Source: CAWELS01 sp964468205 (GTDB lineage: Bacteria > Acidobacteriota > Terriglobia > Bryobacterales > Bryobacteraceae). Taken from it: DNA of 64,000 nt. This document shows, piece by piece, positions 17,598 through 26,680 of this stretch; positions within the stretch are counted from its first letter, which is position 1; the number at the start of each line of letters is the position of its first letter. Made by a program: the position numbers and the translations under genes. Below the pieces are notes generated by a model. The model ran no database searches, was not told the origin of the DNA, and saw only the letters and a program-made list of their open reading frames with translations. Location: positions 1 through 64,000 of the forward strand of contig CAYXVG010000040.1 in assembly GCA_964468205.1 (NCBI GenBank), read 5' to 3'.

Positions 17598-19700
17598 ATG
17601 AATACACGGACTACTGGAATGCGCGGAGCGGGAGCGGTTTGCGCACTGCTTGCCTGCGTGCTGGCGCCGGTTCGGGCGCAGGAACTGGAGTCCACCTTCA
17701 AATTCGAGGTCACGACGAACCTGGTCATCGTCAACGTCGAGGTCAAGGACAGAGACGGCAAACCGGTGGAGGGGCTTTCCGCAGAAGACTTTGAAGTTTT
17801 CGAGGATAAGCAGCGGCAACAGATCACGGTATTCGAGTACCAGCGGCTGGATGGTGGAGATCCGGCGGCAACTCGGCCTGCGTCCACGCCCGCAGGGGGC
17901 GGGGCAGTTCAGCGAGAGATTACCCCCTCCCAGCCCGGTCAGATCCGTTACCGGGACCGCCGCCTCATCGTGCTCTTTTTCGATTTCTCCTCGATGGCGC
18001 CGGAAGATCAGATCCGCGCGCGGTCAGCCGCTGAGAAGTTCCTCGCCGAGAGGATGGGGCCTGCGGATCTCGTCGCCATCATGAGCTTTTCCACCGAGCT
18101 GCGGGTTTTGCAGGACTTCACGGCAGACCGCGACCGGTTGAGCGCGGTGATGAATGCGTTCCGGATCGGAGAAACGAGCGACCTTGCCGAGATCGCCTAT
18201 GCGGGCGAGGAAGAGGCCGAAGACACGGGCGCAGCCTTCACCGCCGACGAGACGGAATTCAACATTTTTAATACCGACCGGAAGCTGACAGCGCTCGAGG
18301 ATGCGGCGCGGATGCTTGCTTCGCTGCCCGAGAAGAAAGCGCTGGTCTACTTTTCGAGCGGCGTTGGCAAGACCGGCGTCGAGAACCAATCGCAACTCCG
18401 CTCCACCGTGAATGCGGCGGTGAAGGCCAACGTGGCCTTCTATCCTGTCGACGCCCGTGGCCTGGTGGCTGAGGCGCCGCTGGGCGATGCGCGTTCGGCG
18501 GGGACGAGTGGATCCGGCATGTACTCCGGACGGTCACAACGCCAGCGCGCCGCCCGCTTCCACGATCAGCAGGAGACGCTCTACACACTCGCGGCCGACA
18601 CGGGCGGCAAGGCTCTGCTGGACAACAACGATCTTGCGCTTGGAATCGCTCAGGCCCAGGAGGGGATTTCAAGCTACTACATCCTTGGGTACTACAGCAC
18701 CAATCCCGCCGAAGACGGCAAGTACCGGCGGATCGAGGTCAAGGTTGGATCGGTCAACAGGGCGAGGCTCGACTACCGTTCCGGTTACTTTGCCGCCAAG
18801 CGGTTTGAAAACTTCACGGAGTCCGACAAGGAGCGGCAACTCGAAGAGGCCCTGCTGCTCGAGGATCCGATCACGGATCTTAGCCTTGCCCTGGAGGTCA
18901 ACTATTTTCTTCGGGCCCAGGGGCGCTATATCGTTCCAGTGGCGGTGAAGATCCCGGGTTCCGAAATCCAAACAACCCAGAAGAAGGACCGGGAGAAAAC
19001 GCGTCTGGACTTCATCGGCGAGGTGCGCGGCCGGCGCGGCGTCATCATGGGCAGTGTCCGGGACTACATCGAGGTGACGGTTTCCGAAGAGACCGGAAAG
19101 CTGGCCCGGCGTCAGCTTCAGTACGACACCGCTTTTACTTTGCCTCCGGGGCCCTACACAATCAAGTTCCTGGTCCGGGAGAACCAAACGGGCAAGATAG
19201 GTACGTTCGAAACAGGTTTCACCGTGCCGGGCATCGGCCAGAACGACCCGTATTTGCCGTTAAGCTCCATTGTGTGGGCGAACCAGCGAGAACCACTGGA
19301 CGGGGCGGTCGGAGCGGCGGAAAAGAAGAAGAAGCTGATCAAGGATCATCCGCTGGTCCGGGACGGCGAGAAGCTGATTCCGAGCATCACGAAGGTCTTT
19401 CGCAAGGACCAGGATTTGTTCGTCTTTTTCGAAGTGTATGGGGCGGGCACGGGACGGTCCGCCCGGGCTCCGAGCCTGGCCGCCAGCGTGAGCTTCTTCC
19501 GGAACGGCGTGAAAGCGTTTGAATCGGAAGCGGTGCGTCTCGATGAGCCGGTGGGCACGAAGGGAAAACTGCTGCCGGTCGAGTTTCGAATTCCCCTCCG
19601 GCAACTCGACAGCGGGCGCTATCTGTGCCAACTGAATGTGATTGATGAGATCGGGCAGAAGTTCGCGTTCCGCCGAACGCCGCTAGTGGTATTACCGTGA
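17598..19700 (+). CDS. Secreted VWA-domain protein of the acidobacterial type
   Basis: A 700-residue protein with a signal peptide (about residues 1-27). Residues 35-80 match the conserved N-terminal segment of acidobacterial VWFA-related proteins (VNVEVKDRDGKPVEGLSAEDFEVFED). The VWA domain spans about 115-395. Its metal-binding motif begins at Asp129 (DFSSM), so the last Ser of the canonical DXSXS is Met. The C-terminal 300 residues are beta-rich and resemble no enzyme. It directly follows the TonB receptor gene and is probably an extracellular or periplasmic binding protein. Its ligand is unknown. Confidence 0.85.
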   Translation: MNTRTTGMRGAGAVCALLACVLAPVRAQELESTFKFEVTTNLVIVNVEVKDRDGKPVEGLSAEDFEVFEDKQRQQITVFEYQRLDGGDPAATRPASTPAGGGAVQREITPSQPGQIRYRDRRLIVLFFDFSSMAPEDQIRARSAAEKFLAERMGPADLVAIMSFSTELRVLQDFTADRDRLSAVMNAFRIGETSDLAEIAYAGEEEAEDTGAAFTADETEFNIFNTDRKLTALEDAARMLASLPEKKALVYFSSGVGKTGVENQSQLRSTVNAAVKANVAFYPVDARGLVAEAPLGDARSAGTSGSGMYSGRSQRQRAARFHDQQETLYTLAADTGGKALLDNNDLALGIAQAQEGISSYYILGYYSTNPAEDGKYRRIEVKVGSVNRARLDYRSGYFAAKRFENFTESDKERQLEEALLLEDPITDLSLALEVNYFLRAQGRYIVPVAVKIPGSEIQTTQKKDREKTRLDFIGEVRGRRGVIMGSVRDYIEVTVSEETGKLARRQLQYDTAFTLPPGPYTIKFLVRENQTGKIGTFETGFTVPGIGQNDPYLPLSSIVWANQREPLDGAVGAAEKKKKLIKDHPLVRDGEKLIPSITKVFRKDQDLFVFFEVYGAGTGRSARAPSLAASVSFFRNGVKAFESEAVRLDEPVGTKGKLLPVEFRIPLRQLDSGRYLCQLNVIDEIGQKFAFRRTPLVVLP

Positions 19701-19792
19701 CCGCTTGATCCAAGTCCGGCGCCAGGACCGGGAAGCGCACAGGTCCGGCGCGAGTCCTCACTCCGGCATTCCGCGTGCAATGCTGAAAGGTA

Positions 19793-21178
19793 ATGTCCGA
19801 TGCGCTTGCCCGTGTATTGATCGTCGACGACGATGAGGACCAGCGAAACACTCTTGCGCGCCTGATCGGAAAGCTCGGTTACCAGACCGGGACGGCGGCT
19901 GACGGAGAGGACGCCCTGGCAAAGCTGAGCGAGTTTCCGGCCGACGTCCTGGTGACGGACATGATGATGCCGCGGCTCGACGGTCCCGGGCTACTGCTCC
20001 GGCTGCGGGAGCTAGGCGAAGCTCCGCCGGCCATCGTACTTACTGCTTACGGTTCGCTCGAGAAGGCCGTTACGGTGGTGAAGGACCTCGGCGCTTTCTG
20101 GTTCATGGAGAAGCCCGTCGATCTTTCGGAGATGGCACTCCTGCTGGAGCGCGCTGCCGCGCAGAGCCGGCTCCGGCGGGAGGCGGAATTGCTCCAGCGG
20201 CAGTTGCGCTACCATGGCGTGCTCGGCGAGATGGTGGGCCGGTCGGCGGCAATGCAGCAGGTCTTCGCGCTCGTCCGGCAGGTGGCCGGGCATGGAGCCA
20301 GTGTTCTCGTTACTGGCGAGAGCGGCACGGGGAAGGAACTGGTTGCCCGTTCCGTACACCGTTTCGGCCCCCGGGCCGCGAAGCCCTTCATCGCCATCAA
20401 CTGCGCCGCGATGCCGGAGTCGCTGATCGAAAGCGAACTCTTCGGCCACGAAAGGGGAGCGTTCACCGGGGCGGTTTCGGCGCGGCCGGGCTGTTTCGAG
20501 CTGGCGGACAAGGGAGTCTTGCTGCTCGACGAAATCGGGGAGATGCCCCTCGCGACGCAGGCCAAGCTGCTGCGCGTGCTCGAGGACAGCCGGGTGCGGC
20601 GCCTGGGCGCTCGTGAGGAGCGAGAGGTCGATGTTCAGATCGTCGCCGCTACCAACCGCGATCCCCAGGAGGCGGTCGACAACAAGCAACTCCGCATGGA
20701 CCTCTTCTACCGTCTCAACGTCATTCAGATCCATCTGCCGCCGCTGCGCGACCGGAAGGGGGATATCCCTCTGCTGATCGAGACGCTGCTTGGCCCGCTC
20801 AACGAGAAATACAACTGCCGCGTGGCCGACGTTGCGCCGGATGTGCTCGCCGCGTTCGAGCGCCATTCCTGGCCGGGGAACGTGCGCGAACTACGCAATG
20901 TTCTCAGCCGCGGGGTGATCATGGCCGGCGAGGGAACGCTCGAACTCAGGCACCTCCCGTCACAATTTCTGGCTCCGAGCGTCCCGGCTCCACAGCAGGT
21001 GACGGCCGGAGACGGCGTATTCCTCGAAACCGGAACCACCGTTCGGGACGCCGAACGTGCCCTGATCGAACACACGCTCGACTACACGGACAACAACAAG
21101 ACCCGCGCCGCGGCCATCCTCGGCATCGGCCTGAAGACCCTCCACAATAAACTCAAGCTTTACAAGGAGGAAGAATGA
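19793..21178 (+). CDS. NtrC-family sigma-54-dependent response regulator
   Basis: A 461-residue regulator. The receiver domain has phosphoacceptor Asp56 in VTDMMMP. The AAA+ sigma-54 activation domain has Walker A GESGTGKE and the sigma-54 contact loop GAFTGA. The C-terminal Fis-type helix-turn-helix is at about residues 420-461 (NNKTRAAAILGI). It should activate sigma-54 promoters when phosphorylated by the histidine kinase encoded next. The start ATG has AAAGG just upstream. The target genes are not evident; I saw no convincing -24/-12 site. Confidence 0.92.
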   Translation: MSDALARVLIVDDDEDQRNTLARLIGKLGYQTGTAADGEDALAKLSEFPADVLVTDMMMPRLDGPGLLLRLRELGEAPPAIVLTAYGSLEKAVTVVKDLGAFWFMEKPVDLSEMALLLERAAAQSRLRREAELLQRQLRYHGVLGEMVGRSAAMQQVFALVRQVAGHGASVLVTGESGTGKELVARSVHRFGPRAAKPFIAINCAAMPESLIESELFGHERGAFTGAVSARPGCFELADKGVLLLDEIGEMPLATQAKLLRVLEDSRVRRLGAREEREVDVQIVAATNRDPQEAVDNKQLRMDLFYRLNVIQIHLPPLRDRKGDIPLLIETLLGPLNEKYNCRVADVAPDVLAAFERHSWPGNVRELRNVLSRGVIMAGEGTLELRHLPSQFLAPSVPAPQQVTAGDGVFLETGTTVRDAERALIEHTLDYTDNNKTRAAAILGIGLKTLHNKLKLYKEEE

Positions 21179-21215
21179 GCGGGCCGAGAGCGCGCTGTGG
21201 GACCCGAGGGACGGC

Positions 21216-23036
21216 ATGACTCCCAAGGCCCGCCTCACGCTTTCGATCACGGCCCTCGCCGGGGCGGTCGCACTGGTGCTTTCCGTTGCGTCACTTTTCT
21301 GGCTGACCGAGGCTCGGATCCGTGAGGTCTACGAGGTCGCGCGGGTTTCCGCCGAGTCCGTGAAGACCTACCTGTTGCAGCGGATACCGGAGCGGGCGGT
21401 CCTTCCACCCGGCACGGGGGTGGAGGAGGCAAGGCGGATTTGGCAGAAGTCAGCCCAGGAGGATCTCCAGCTCGAGCGGTTTCTCATCTCTACCGTGGCA
21501 GCGTCGCCTGCGCTGGTGGAAGTGCTCATCGCCACCGCCGGAGATAAGGTTCTGGCCGCCTCCAACCCGGACCGTTTGGGCGTGGTCGTGCCGCCCGCCA
21601 GTGAGCTGGAATCGTGGACCGAACTCCCGCCCTGGGAGTCATTCCGGCAGATGCTCGGGCCTGCCCGCGACCTTCAGTACACGGTGCCGCTGGCGGCCGG
21701 CGGGTCTGCCCAACCGGTCTTTAATGTGCGGGTTCTCGTATCGACCGCACTCGTCCGGGATGCGGTTCTCCCTCAGTTGGGCAACCTGGCCGCGCTCGGA
21801 GCTCTTTCTCTCGTCGCGGCGGCCGCTTTGGCCGGCATTCTCGCGAGCATTGCCGGCCGACCTCTGGCGCGGGTTTCGGAGTTGATCGACCGGATCTCGC
21901 AGGGCGCCGAGGAAAGGGATCTGCCGCCGCCGCCCGACAGCGAACTCGCCGCTATCCAATCGAAACTGACGCTTCTTGGGGGGCAGGCTCGCGGCGCGGC
22001 GAAGGTAGACCAGATGCTCGAGCGGCTGCAAGACGCCACTCTGCTGTTCGACGCCTCCGGCAACCTGGTGATGGCTTCCCAAGCCTCGGACCGCTTCCTA
22101 GCCTTGCCGCGCTGGGATCTGATCGGCCAGCCGCTGGCACGGGTTTTCCCGGATTCGGCTCCGCTGGGAGCGCTGCTGCAGACGAGCGTGGCTCTCAGCC
22201 GCTCTCTGCGGGACCACAAGTTGGACTGGCCGCTACCGGACGGGACATTCCTGCCGATCGCGGTTTCCCTCGAAATCTTGACGACTTTTCCCGAACGCCG
22301 CCGGCTGGGCTCGGTCATCACGATACGGGACGCCGCGTCGCACCGCCAAATCGAATCGGAGATCGGCGCCTCCTACCGGCGCGAAGCATTTGGCCGCCTG
22401 TTACAAGGCGTGGCTCACGAGATCAAGAATCCGCTCAATTCCATCTCCACGCACCTCCAAATGCTCGAGTTGGAACTCGCGGATCCAACGGCAGAGACCC
22501 GCGCGGAACTCGATACCCTCAAGCGTGAGATAAAAACGCTGGACCGCATGGTGGTGACGCTGTTGGATTTCACGAGACCGCTTGAGCTGAGACGGCAACC
22601 GACAGATCTCGCTGAACTGGCCCGTGAACTAGCCGGTCTGGTCCGCCCGCAGGCAGAAGCGAAGGGGATCACCGTCTTAATAGAAGCCCCTCCCGGCCCG
22701 GTAGAGATCGACGCTGACCGCGCACTCCTCCGGCAGGCGCTGCTCAATGTGGTCACAAATGCGGTGGAGTGCATGGAGCGGCCCGGCGCCGTTACCCTGG
22801 CTGTCGAGGACAGCTCCGGGGAGGGGGTCCTATCCATCAGCGACGAAGGCCCGGGCATACCGGAGGAGATTCGCGGGAAGATTTTCAACCTGTACTTCAC
22901 CACGAAAGGCAAACGCGGTTCTGGTATTGGCCTCGCCATGACCTACCGCATCACTCAACTACACGACGCCGCCCTTGACGTGGACTCCACCCCGGGCCAG
23001 GGAACCACCTTTCGTTTCCGCTTTCCGCGCGGTTGA
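21216..23036 (+). CDS. Membrane sensor histidine kinase of the NtrB/AtoS type
   Basis: A 606-residue kinase with two transmembrane helices (about residues 10-30 and 190-212) flanking a periplasmic sensor of roughly 155 residues. A HAMP-like linker (215-255) and a PAS domain (about 265-375) follow. The dimerisation domain has the phosphorylated His401 in VAHEIKNPLNSI. The ATPase domain has the N box (LLNVVTNAVECM), DEGPGI and GSGIGLAM. It lies 37 bases after the response-regulator gene, with GAGGGA before the ATG, and the two form a cognate pair. The signal sensed is unknown. Confidence 0.9.
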   Translation: MTPKARLTLSITALAGAVALVLSVASLFWLTEARIREVYEVARVSAESVKTYLLQRIPERAVLPPGTGVEEARRIWQKSAQEDLQLERFLISTVAASPALVEVLIATAGDKVLAASNPDRLGVVVPPASELESWTELPPWESFRQMLGPARDLQYTVPLAAGGSAQPVFNVRVLVSTALVRDAVLPQLGNLAALGALSLVAAAALAGILASIAGRPLARVSELIDRISQGAEERDLPPPPDSELAAIQSKLTLLGGQARGAAKVDQMLERLQDATLLFDASGNLVMASQASDRFLALPRWDLIGQPLARVFPDSAPLGALLQTSVALSRSLRDHKLDWPLPDGTFLPIAVSLEILTTFPERRRLGSVITIRDAASHRQIESEIGASYRREAFGRLLQGVAHEIKNPLNSISTHLQMLELELADPTAETRAELDTLKREIKTLDRMVVTLLDFTRPLELRRQPTDLAELARELAGLVRPQAEAKGITVLIEAPPGPVEIDADRALLRQALLNVVTNAVECMERPGAVTLAVEDSSGEGVLSISDEGPGIPEEIRGKIFNLYFTTKGKRGSGIGLAMTYRITQLHDAALDVDSTPGQGTTFRFRFPRG

Positions 23037-23082
23037 GCCGCGCGGGAGGGCCGGCGTTGCGAAAGTGGATAATTGGAGTAGT

Positions 23083-23910
23083 ATGCCCTTCAACGGAATG
23101 CGCGTTCTTTCCCTCGAAAGCCGCCGCGCGGCGGAGATGGAGACGCTCATCCGGAAGCAGGGCGGTGATCCTTTCGTCGCCCCGTCGATGCGGGAAGCGC
23201 CGATCGAGGAAGCCGAATCGGTTTTCACCGCCTGCCGGCCGCTGTTCCACGGCGACATCGATCTGATGATCTGCCTCACGGGCGTGGGCATTCGCGCATT
23301 GGACACGCTGCTAGCGACCCGGTATCCATCGGAGCTTTTCCGCGAGACCCTGCGCAAGATCCGTATCGTCGCGCGGGGACCGAAGCCCTCGGCTGCGCTC
23401 CGCGAGATGCAGGTCCCCATTGAAAGGATCGCTCCGGAACCTAACACCTGGCGGGAGGTAATGGGCGTACTCGACGATCCTCTGCCGCTACGCGTCGCGG
23501 TCCAGGAATACGGGCGCACCAATCCAGAACTGCTCACCGCGCTCGAACGGCGCGGTGCGAGTGTGACGGCCATTACAATCTACAAGTGGCGGCTTCCAGA
23601 AGACACCGGCCCGCTGCGAACGGCGGTGCGGGAGCTTGCGGCCGGCCAGTTTGATGTCGTGATGTTCACGACGCCCAATCAGGTGATCAATCTGTTGCAG
23701 ATCGCCGCAGAGGAAGGAGCCGCCGCCTCGCTTCCCGAGGGGCTCTCGGCGTCGGTGATTGCATCGGTTGGTCCCTCGACCACCGAAATGCTCGCTTCGA
23801 AGGGGATCGCCGTTGACATCGAGCCATCGCGGCCGAAGATGGGATTTTTGGTGCGGGAGACTGCAGAACGCGCGGGCGAGGCGCTGCGCCGGAAGCGGAC
23901 CGCGGAATGA
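23083..23910 (+). CDS. hemD: Uroporphyrinogen-III synthase
   Basis: A 275-residue HemD-type enzyme, which cyclises hydroxymethylbilane to uroporphyrinogen III in tetrapyrrole synthesis. The sequence has the two-lobed family pattern, including ICLTGVGIRAL, VAVQEYG, VTAITIYKWRLP, VMFTTPNQV and ASVGPSTTEML. The ATG at 23083 has GGAG 5 bases upstream. An earlier in-frame start at 22975 would overlap the kinase gene and lacks these features. Its stop overlaps the atpZ start by 4 bases (ATGA), so haem synthesis and ATP synthase assembly genes are translationally coupled here. Confidence 0.85.
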   Translation: MPFNGMRVLSLESRRAAEMETLIRKQGGDPFVAPSMREAPIEEAESVFTACRPLFHGDIDLMICLTGVGIRALDTLLATRYPSELFRETLRKIRIVARGPKPSAALREMQVPIERIAPEPNTWREVMGVLDDPLPLRVAVQEYGRTNPELLTALERRGASVTAITIYKWRLPEDTGPLRTAVRELAAGQFDVVMFTTPNQVINLLQIAAEEGAAASLPEGLSASVIASVGPSTTEMLASKGIAVDIEPSRPKMGFLVRETAERAGEALRRKRTAE

Positions 23911-24128
23911 ACGAATCAAAGAAAGGCGGAAGCCCGTGGAGACAAGTCGGCCGATACACGCAGCTTGCGGCGGTGATGCCCGCTTGCGTCGTGGCCGGCT
24001 ACGCCATCGGCTACTACCTGGACAAGCTCTTCAACACATCTTTCCTGTATATTGTTTTCTTACTGCTCGGGATCGCCGCGGGGTTCATCGAACTGATCCG
24101 CGAGGTCCAGAAAGACCAGATTGACTGA
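23907..24128 (+). CDS. atpZ: AtpZ/AtpI-family F0F1-ATPase accessory protein
   Basis: A 73-residue protein with two transmembrane helices (about residues 17-36 and 44-64) and basic/acidic ends, matching the small ATPase gene 1 family. It sits first in the F0 gene set, which is its normal place. The family helps assemble the ATP synthase rotor or handles Mg2+/Ca2+; which applies here is not known. It overlaps both neighbours. Confidence 0.75.
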   Translation: MNESKKGGSPWRQVGRYTQLAAVMPACVVAGYAIGYYLDKLFNTSFLYIVFLLLGIAAGFIELIREVQKDQID

Positions 24129-24519
24129 TATCGCCGAAAAAGAAGAACGGCACTATCAGGGGGCCGTGTACCGGATCTACCGCCACATCGTTGTTCTCGG
24201 CGTGGCCGGAAGCGTTTTGGCGGCGTATTTCGAGGGTTTGTCCTGGGGGATGGGGTTTCTGCTCGGCGCGATCATCTCGGCAATGAATTTCCGCTGGCTT
24301 CACCGGATGGTGGATTCGCTGGGCGCCGAAACCAAGAAGAAACCCGGGGCTGGACTTACCTTTGTGCTTTCTTTCCGATATGTGATATTGGGCGTGATCG
24401 GCTATGTTATAGTGAGGTACTTCAAGGTCAATATCATGGCTGCCTTGGTTGGCCTTTTCGTTGCCGTCGCCGCCGTCCTGATCGAAATCCTTTACGAGTT
24501 GATCTATGCCAGAACATGA
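24121..24519 (+). CDS. atpI: ATP synthase subunit I (assembly factor)
   Basis: A 132-residue membrane protein with four predicted transmembrane helices after a short hydrophilic start. It has the length and position of AtpI, between atpZ and atpB. The start is a TTG at 24121, overlapping atpZ by 8 bases, and the end overlaps atpB by 14 bases. AtpI helps assemble the c-ring. Confidence 0.7.
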   Translation: MTDIAEKEERHYQGAVYRIYRHIVVLGVAGSVLAAYFEGLSWGMGFLLGAIISAMNFRWLHRMVDSLGAETKKKPGAGLTFVLSFRYVILGVIGYVIVRYFKVNIMAALVGLFVAVAAVLIEILYELIYART

Positions 24520-25237
24520 ATTATGGATCACCGCGTTGTTCAACGACCACCTGGCCGGCCTGGGCAACTTCGTGCTGTCACTGGTAGGCCGGGAGAGCGC
24601 CGATCGGCCGTGGGCCAACTTCGTCACGCTGCAAGTCCTCGTATTCGTGGCACTGGTTATCTTCTTTGCGTGGCTGAAGACGCGCCTGTCGATGCACAAG
24701 CCGGGCGGGATGCAGCACTTCCTCGAAGTCATTTATCAGTTTGTTCGGAGCCAGGCCGAGGAAATCGTCGGTCACGATGGTCCGAAGTATCTGCACATGT
24801 TCGCATCCATCTTCATCTTTATCCTGGCGGCAAACCTGATCGGCGTGCTGCCGACGCTTGAGTCGCCGACGATATTCCCGCAGGTGCCGCTGGGCTTTGC
24901 GCTGGTGGCGTTTCTCTACTACCATGTCGTAGGTGTGCAGTCGCAAGGCTTGCCGAAGTATCTGGCGCATTTTGCCGGCCCGATGCTGGCGCTGGCGCCG
25001 CTGATGGTACTGATCGAGATCGTCAGCCACTGCGGGCGGGTGCTGTCGCTCACCGTCCGTCTGTTTGCGAATATGTTCGCCAGCGAGAATGTGTTCCTGG
25101 TATTCGTCGGGATGACGCCGATTTTCGTGCCGGTCATCTTTCTCGGGGAGCACATCTTCAAGTCCCTGCTACAGGCCTATATTTTCATGCTGCTGACCAT
25201 GGTGTACGTCCAAGGTGCAGTGGCGCACGAACACTAG
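24506..25237 (+). CDS. atpB: F0F1 ATP synthase subunit a
   Basis: A 243-residue integral membrane subunit. The essential arginine of the proton channel is Arg185 in SLTVRLFANMFA, and the Asn preceding Leu-Ile-Gly in AANLIGVLP is also conserved. It forms the half-channels facing the c-ring. It is the third gene of the F0 cluster and precedes atpE by 93 bases. Confidence 0.93.
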   Translation: MPEHELWITALFNDHLAGLGNFVLSLVGRESADRPWANFVTLQVLVFVALVIFFAWLKTRLSMHKPGGMQHFLEVIYQFVRSQAEEIVGHDGPKYLHMFASIFIFILAANLIGVLPTLESPTIFPQVPLGFALVAFLYYHVVGVQSQGLPKYLAHFAGPMLALAPLMVLIEIVSHCGRVLSLTVRLFANMFASENVFLVFVGMTPIFVPVIFLGEHIFKSLLQAYIFMLLTMVYVQGAVAHEH

Positions 25238-25330
25238 TTTTCATAGCGGCATCATGAGCTTCCAGTGTGAGCCCGGCTGCAAGAGGATGACGGGAACCAC
25301 CTCCTGGGGGCGAGTTTATACACAAGGAGA

Positions 25331-25648
25331 ATGAAACCCACAATGAAGGCAAGAGTATTATTGATCCTGCTGGCGCTGTTCGCATTCGCCAGCCCGATTT
25401 TCGCTCAGAACGCGGCCTCGAACGAATCCGACGTTCTGATGTGGAGCGTCGTTGCGGCGGGTTTTTCAATGGCGATTGCCTCGGCTGCTTGCGGTCTGGC
25501 TCAGGCTAAAGCAGTGGCTGCCTGCGCCGAGGGCATGGCCCGGAATCCCGGCGCGGCGGGAGCGATCCGTTTCGCACTAATTCTCGGTCTGGCGCTGATT
25601 GAGTCGCTTGCACTTTACACGCTCGTCATCGTCTTCGTGAAGATCTAG
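25331..25648 (+). CDS. atpE: F0F1 ATP synthase subunit c with an N-terminal signal-like extension
   Basis: A 105-residue proteolipid, longer than the usual 75-80 because the first ~26 residues form a cleavable-looking signal peptide (ending SPIFAQ). The hairpin follows: helix 1 about 34-60, the ARNPGA loop at 70-75, helix 2 about 78-102. The ion-binding Glu91 lies in LALIESLALY. The Na+ ligand set known from Ilyobacter is incomplete (Cys at the Gln position, Leu for Thr), so proton coupling is more likely. AAGGAG at 25324-25329 is only one base from ATG 25331 and 13 from ATG 25343, so the exact start is unsettled. No F1 genes follow. Confidence 0.9.
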   Translation: MKPTMKARVLLILLALFAFASPIFAQNAASNESDVLMWSVVAAGFSMAIASAACGLAQAKAVAACAEGMARNPGAAGAIRFALILGLALIESLALYTLVIVFVKI

Positions 25649-25668
25649 ACGGTTGTTAAATCGACTTC

Positions 25669-25703
25669 GGGGTTCGCGGAGCGTTGGCCCGTGGACCCCT
25701 TTT
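25669..25703 (+). terminator. Rho-independent terminator after atpE
   Basis: An 11-bp stem (GGGGTTCGCGG pairing with CCGTGGACCCC, two G-U pairs) is followed by TTTTCT. It ends the F0 operon 21 bases after atpE and only 10 bases before the next start codon. Confidence 0.75.
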
Positions 25704-25713
25704 CTAATTGCAA

Positions 25714-26601
25714 ATGCTGAAGCTACAAGGAATCTATCCGCCCATCGCCACGCCGTTCGATGCGGACGGCAATATATACAAGGCCAAGGTCCGCCACAAT
25801 ATCGAGAAACTGAACCGGACCGGTCTTTCGGGTTATGTTGTCTGTGGCTCCACCGGCGAAAGTGTCTATCTCACTACTGACGAGAAGATCCAGCTTTGGG
25901 AGACCGTGGCCGAGTGCGCCGCGCCGGAAAAGCTGCTCATGGCCGGCACCGGAATGGAAAGCGTCCGGGAGACGGTGGACCTGACCAACCAGGCCGCGGC
26001 CGCCGGGTACAAGGCGGCGATGGTGCGCACGCCCCACTATTACAAGAATCTGCTCAATAACACGGCCGCCCAAGTGCACTATTTCCGCTCGGTGGCAGAT
26101 CAGGCGAAGATACCGCTTATGATCTACAACTGGCCGCAGGCTACCGGACTCGACATCACGCCAGAGGCCGTAGCGCGGCTCTCCGAGCATCCGAACGTCA
26201 TCGCCATCAAGGAGAGTTCCGGGAATCTTGAGAAGGTGATGCAGATGATTCGAGAGGTGAAGGAAGGCTTCCAGGTGCTGGTGGGTTCCGCGCCGACTCT
26301 TTGGCCCTCCTTCCTGGTGGGAGCCGTGGGCGCCGTGCTTGCTTATGCGAATGCTGCGCCGTACTCCACCATCGCCATCTGGGAGGCTTTTCGCACCCGG
26401 GATCACGAAGCGGGCAAGGACTGGCAGAATCGGATCGGACGTCCCTCGTGGCTCGTTACGGCGAAGTACGGTATCCCAGGGCTCAAACACGCGATGGATT
26501 TGAACGGCTACTACGGCGGTCCGTGCCGCGCTCCGCTGGTTCCACTGTCGCCGGAGGCAAAGCGGGAAATCGAAGACGCGTTCCGCGACCTGGGCGGGTG
26601 A
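25714..26601 (+). CDS. DapA-family aldolase (dihydrodipicolinate synthase/N-acetylneuraminate lyase type)
   Basis: A 295-residue TIM-barrel class I aldolase. The GSTGE motif is at residues 46-50, the catalytic Tyr138 is in MIYNWP and the Schiff-base Lys166 is in AIKESSG. Lysine biosynthesis is possible, but the family also includes lyases and dehydratases for keto sugar acids. The genomic setting, with no lysine genes and a sialidase 14 kb away, does not decide. I use the ATG at 25714, although an in-frame TTG lies 6 bases upstream and neither has a Shine-Dalgarno sequence. The terminator just upstream implies independent expression. Confidence 0.85.
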   Translation: MLKLQGIYPPIATPFDADGNIYKAKVRHNIEKLNRTGLSGYVVCGSTGESVYLTTDEKIQLWETVAECAAPEKLLMAGTGMESVRETVDLTNQAAAAGYKAAMVRTPHYYKNLLNNTAAQVHYFRSVADQAKIPLMIYNWPQATGLDITPEAVARLSEHPNVIAIKESSGNLEKVMQMIREVKEGFQVLVGSAPTLWPSFLVGAVGAVLAYANAAPYSTIAIWEAFRTRDHEAGKDWQNRIGRPSWLVTAKYGIPGLKHAMDLNGYYGGPCRAPLVPLSPEAKREIEDAFRDLGG

Positions 26602-26665
26602 CCTGGAACAGATTTACAGACGCCAACTTAACCCTGAGGCGGCCGATCGGCCCGGGGGCGTCGCG

Positions 26666-26671
26666 TATAAT
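26666..26671 (+). promoter_or_regulatory. TATAAT -10 box for a possibly leaderless GTG start
   Basis: A perfect TATAAT ends 9 bases before the GTG at 26681, which would put the transcript start within about 3 bases of the start codon. There is no recognisable -35. Confidence 0.35.
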
Positions 26672-26680
26672 TAATGCAGG

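Noticed and set aside
25331..25648. Sodium-coupled ATP synthase
   Set aside because: Subunit c has Glu and Ser at the ion site but lacks the Gln and Thr ligands of Na+ c-rings, so the signature is incomplete.
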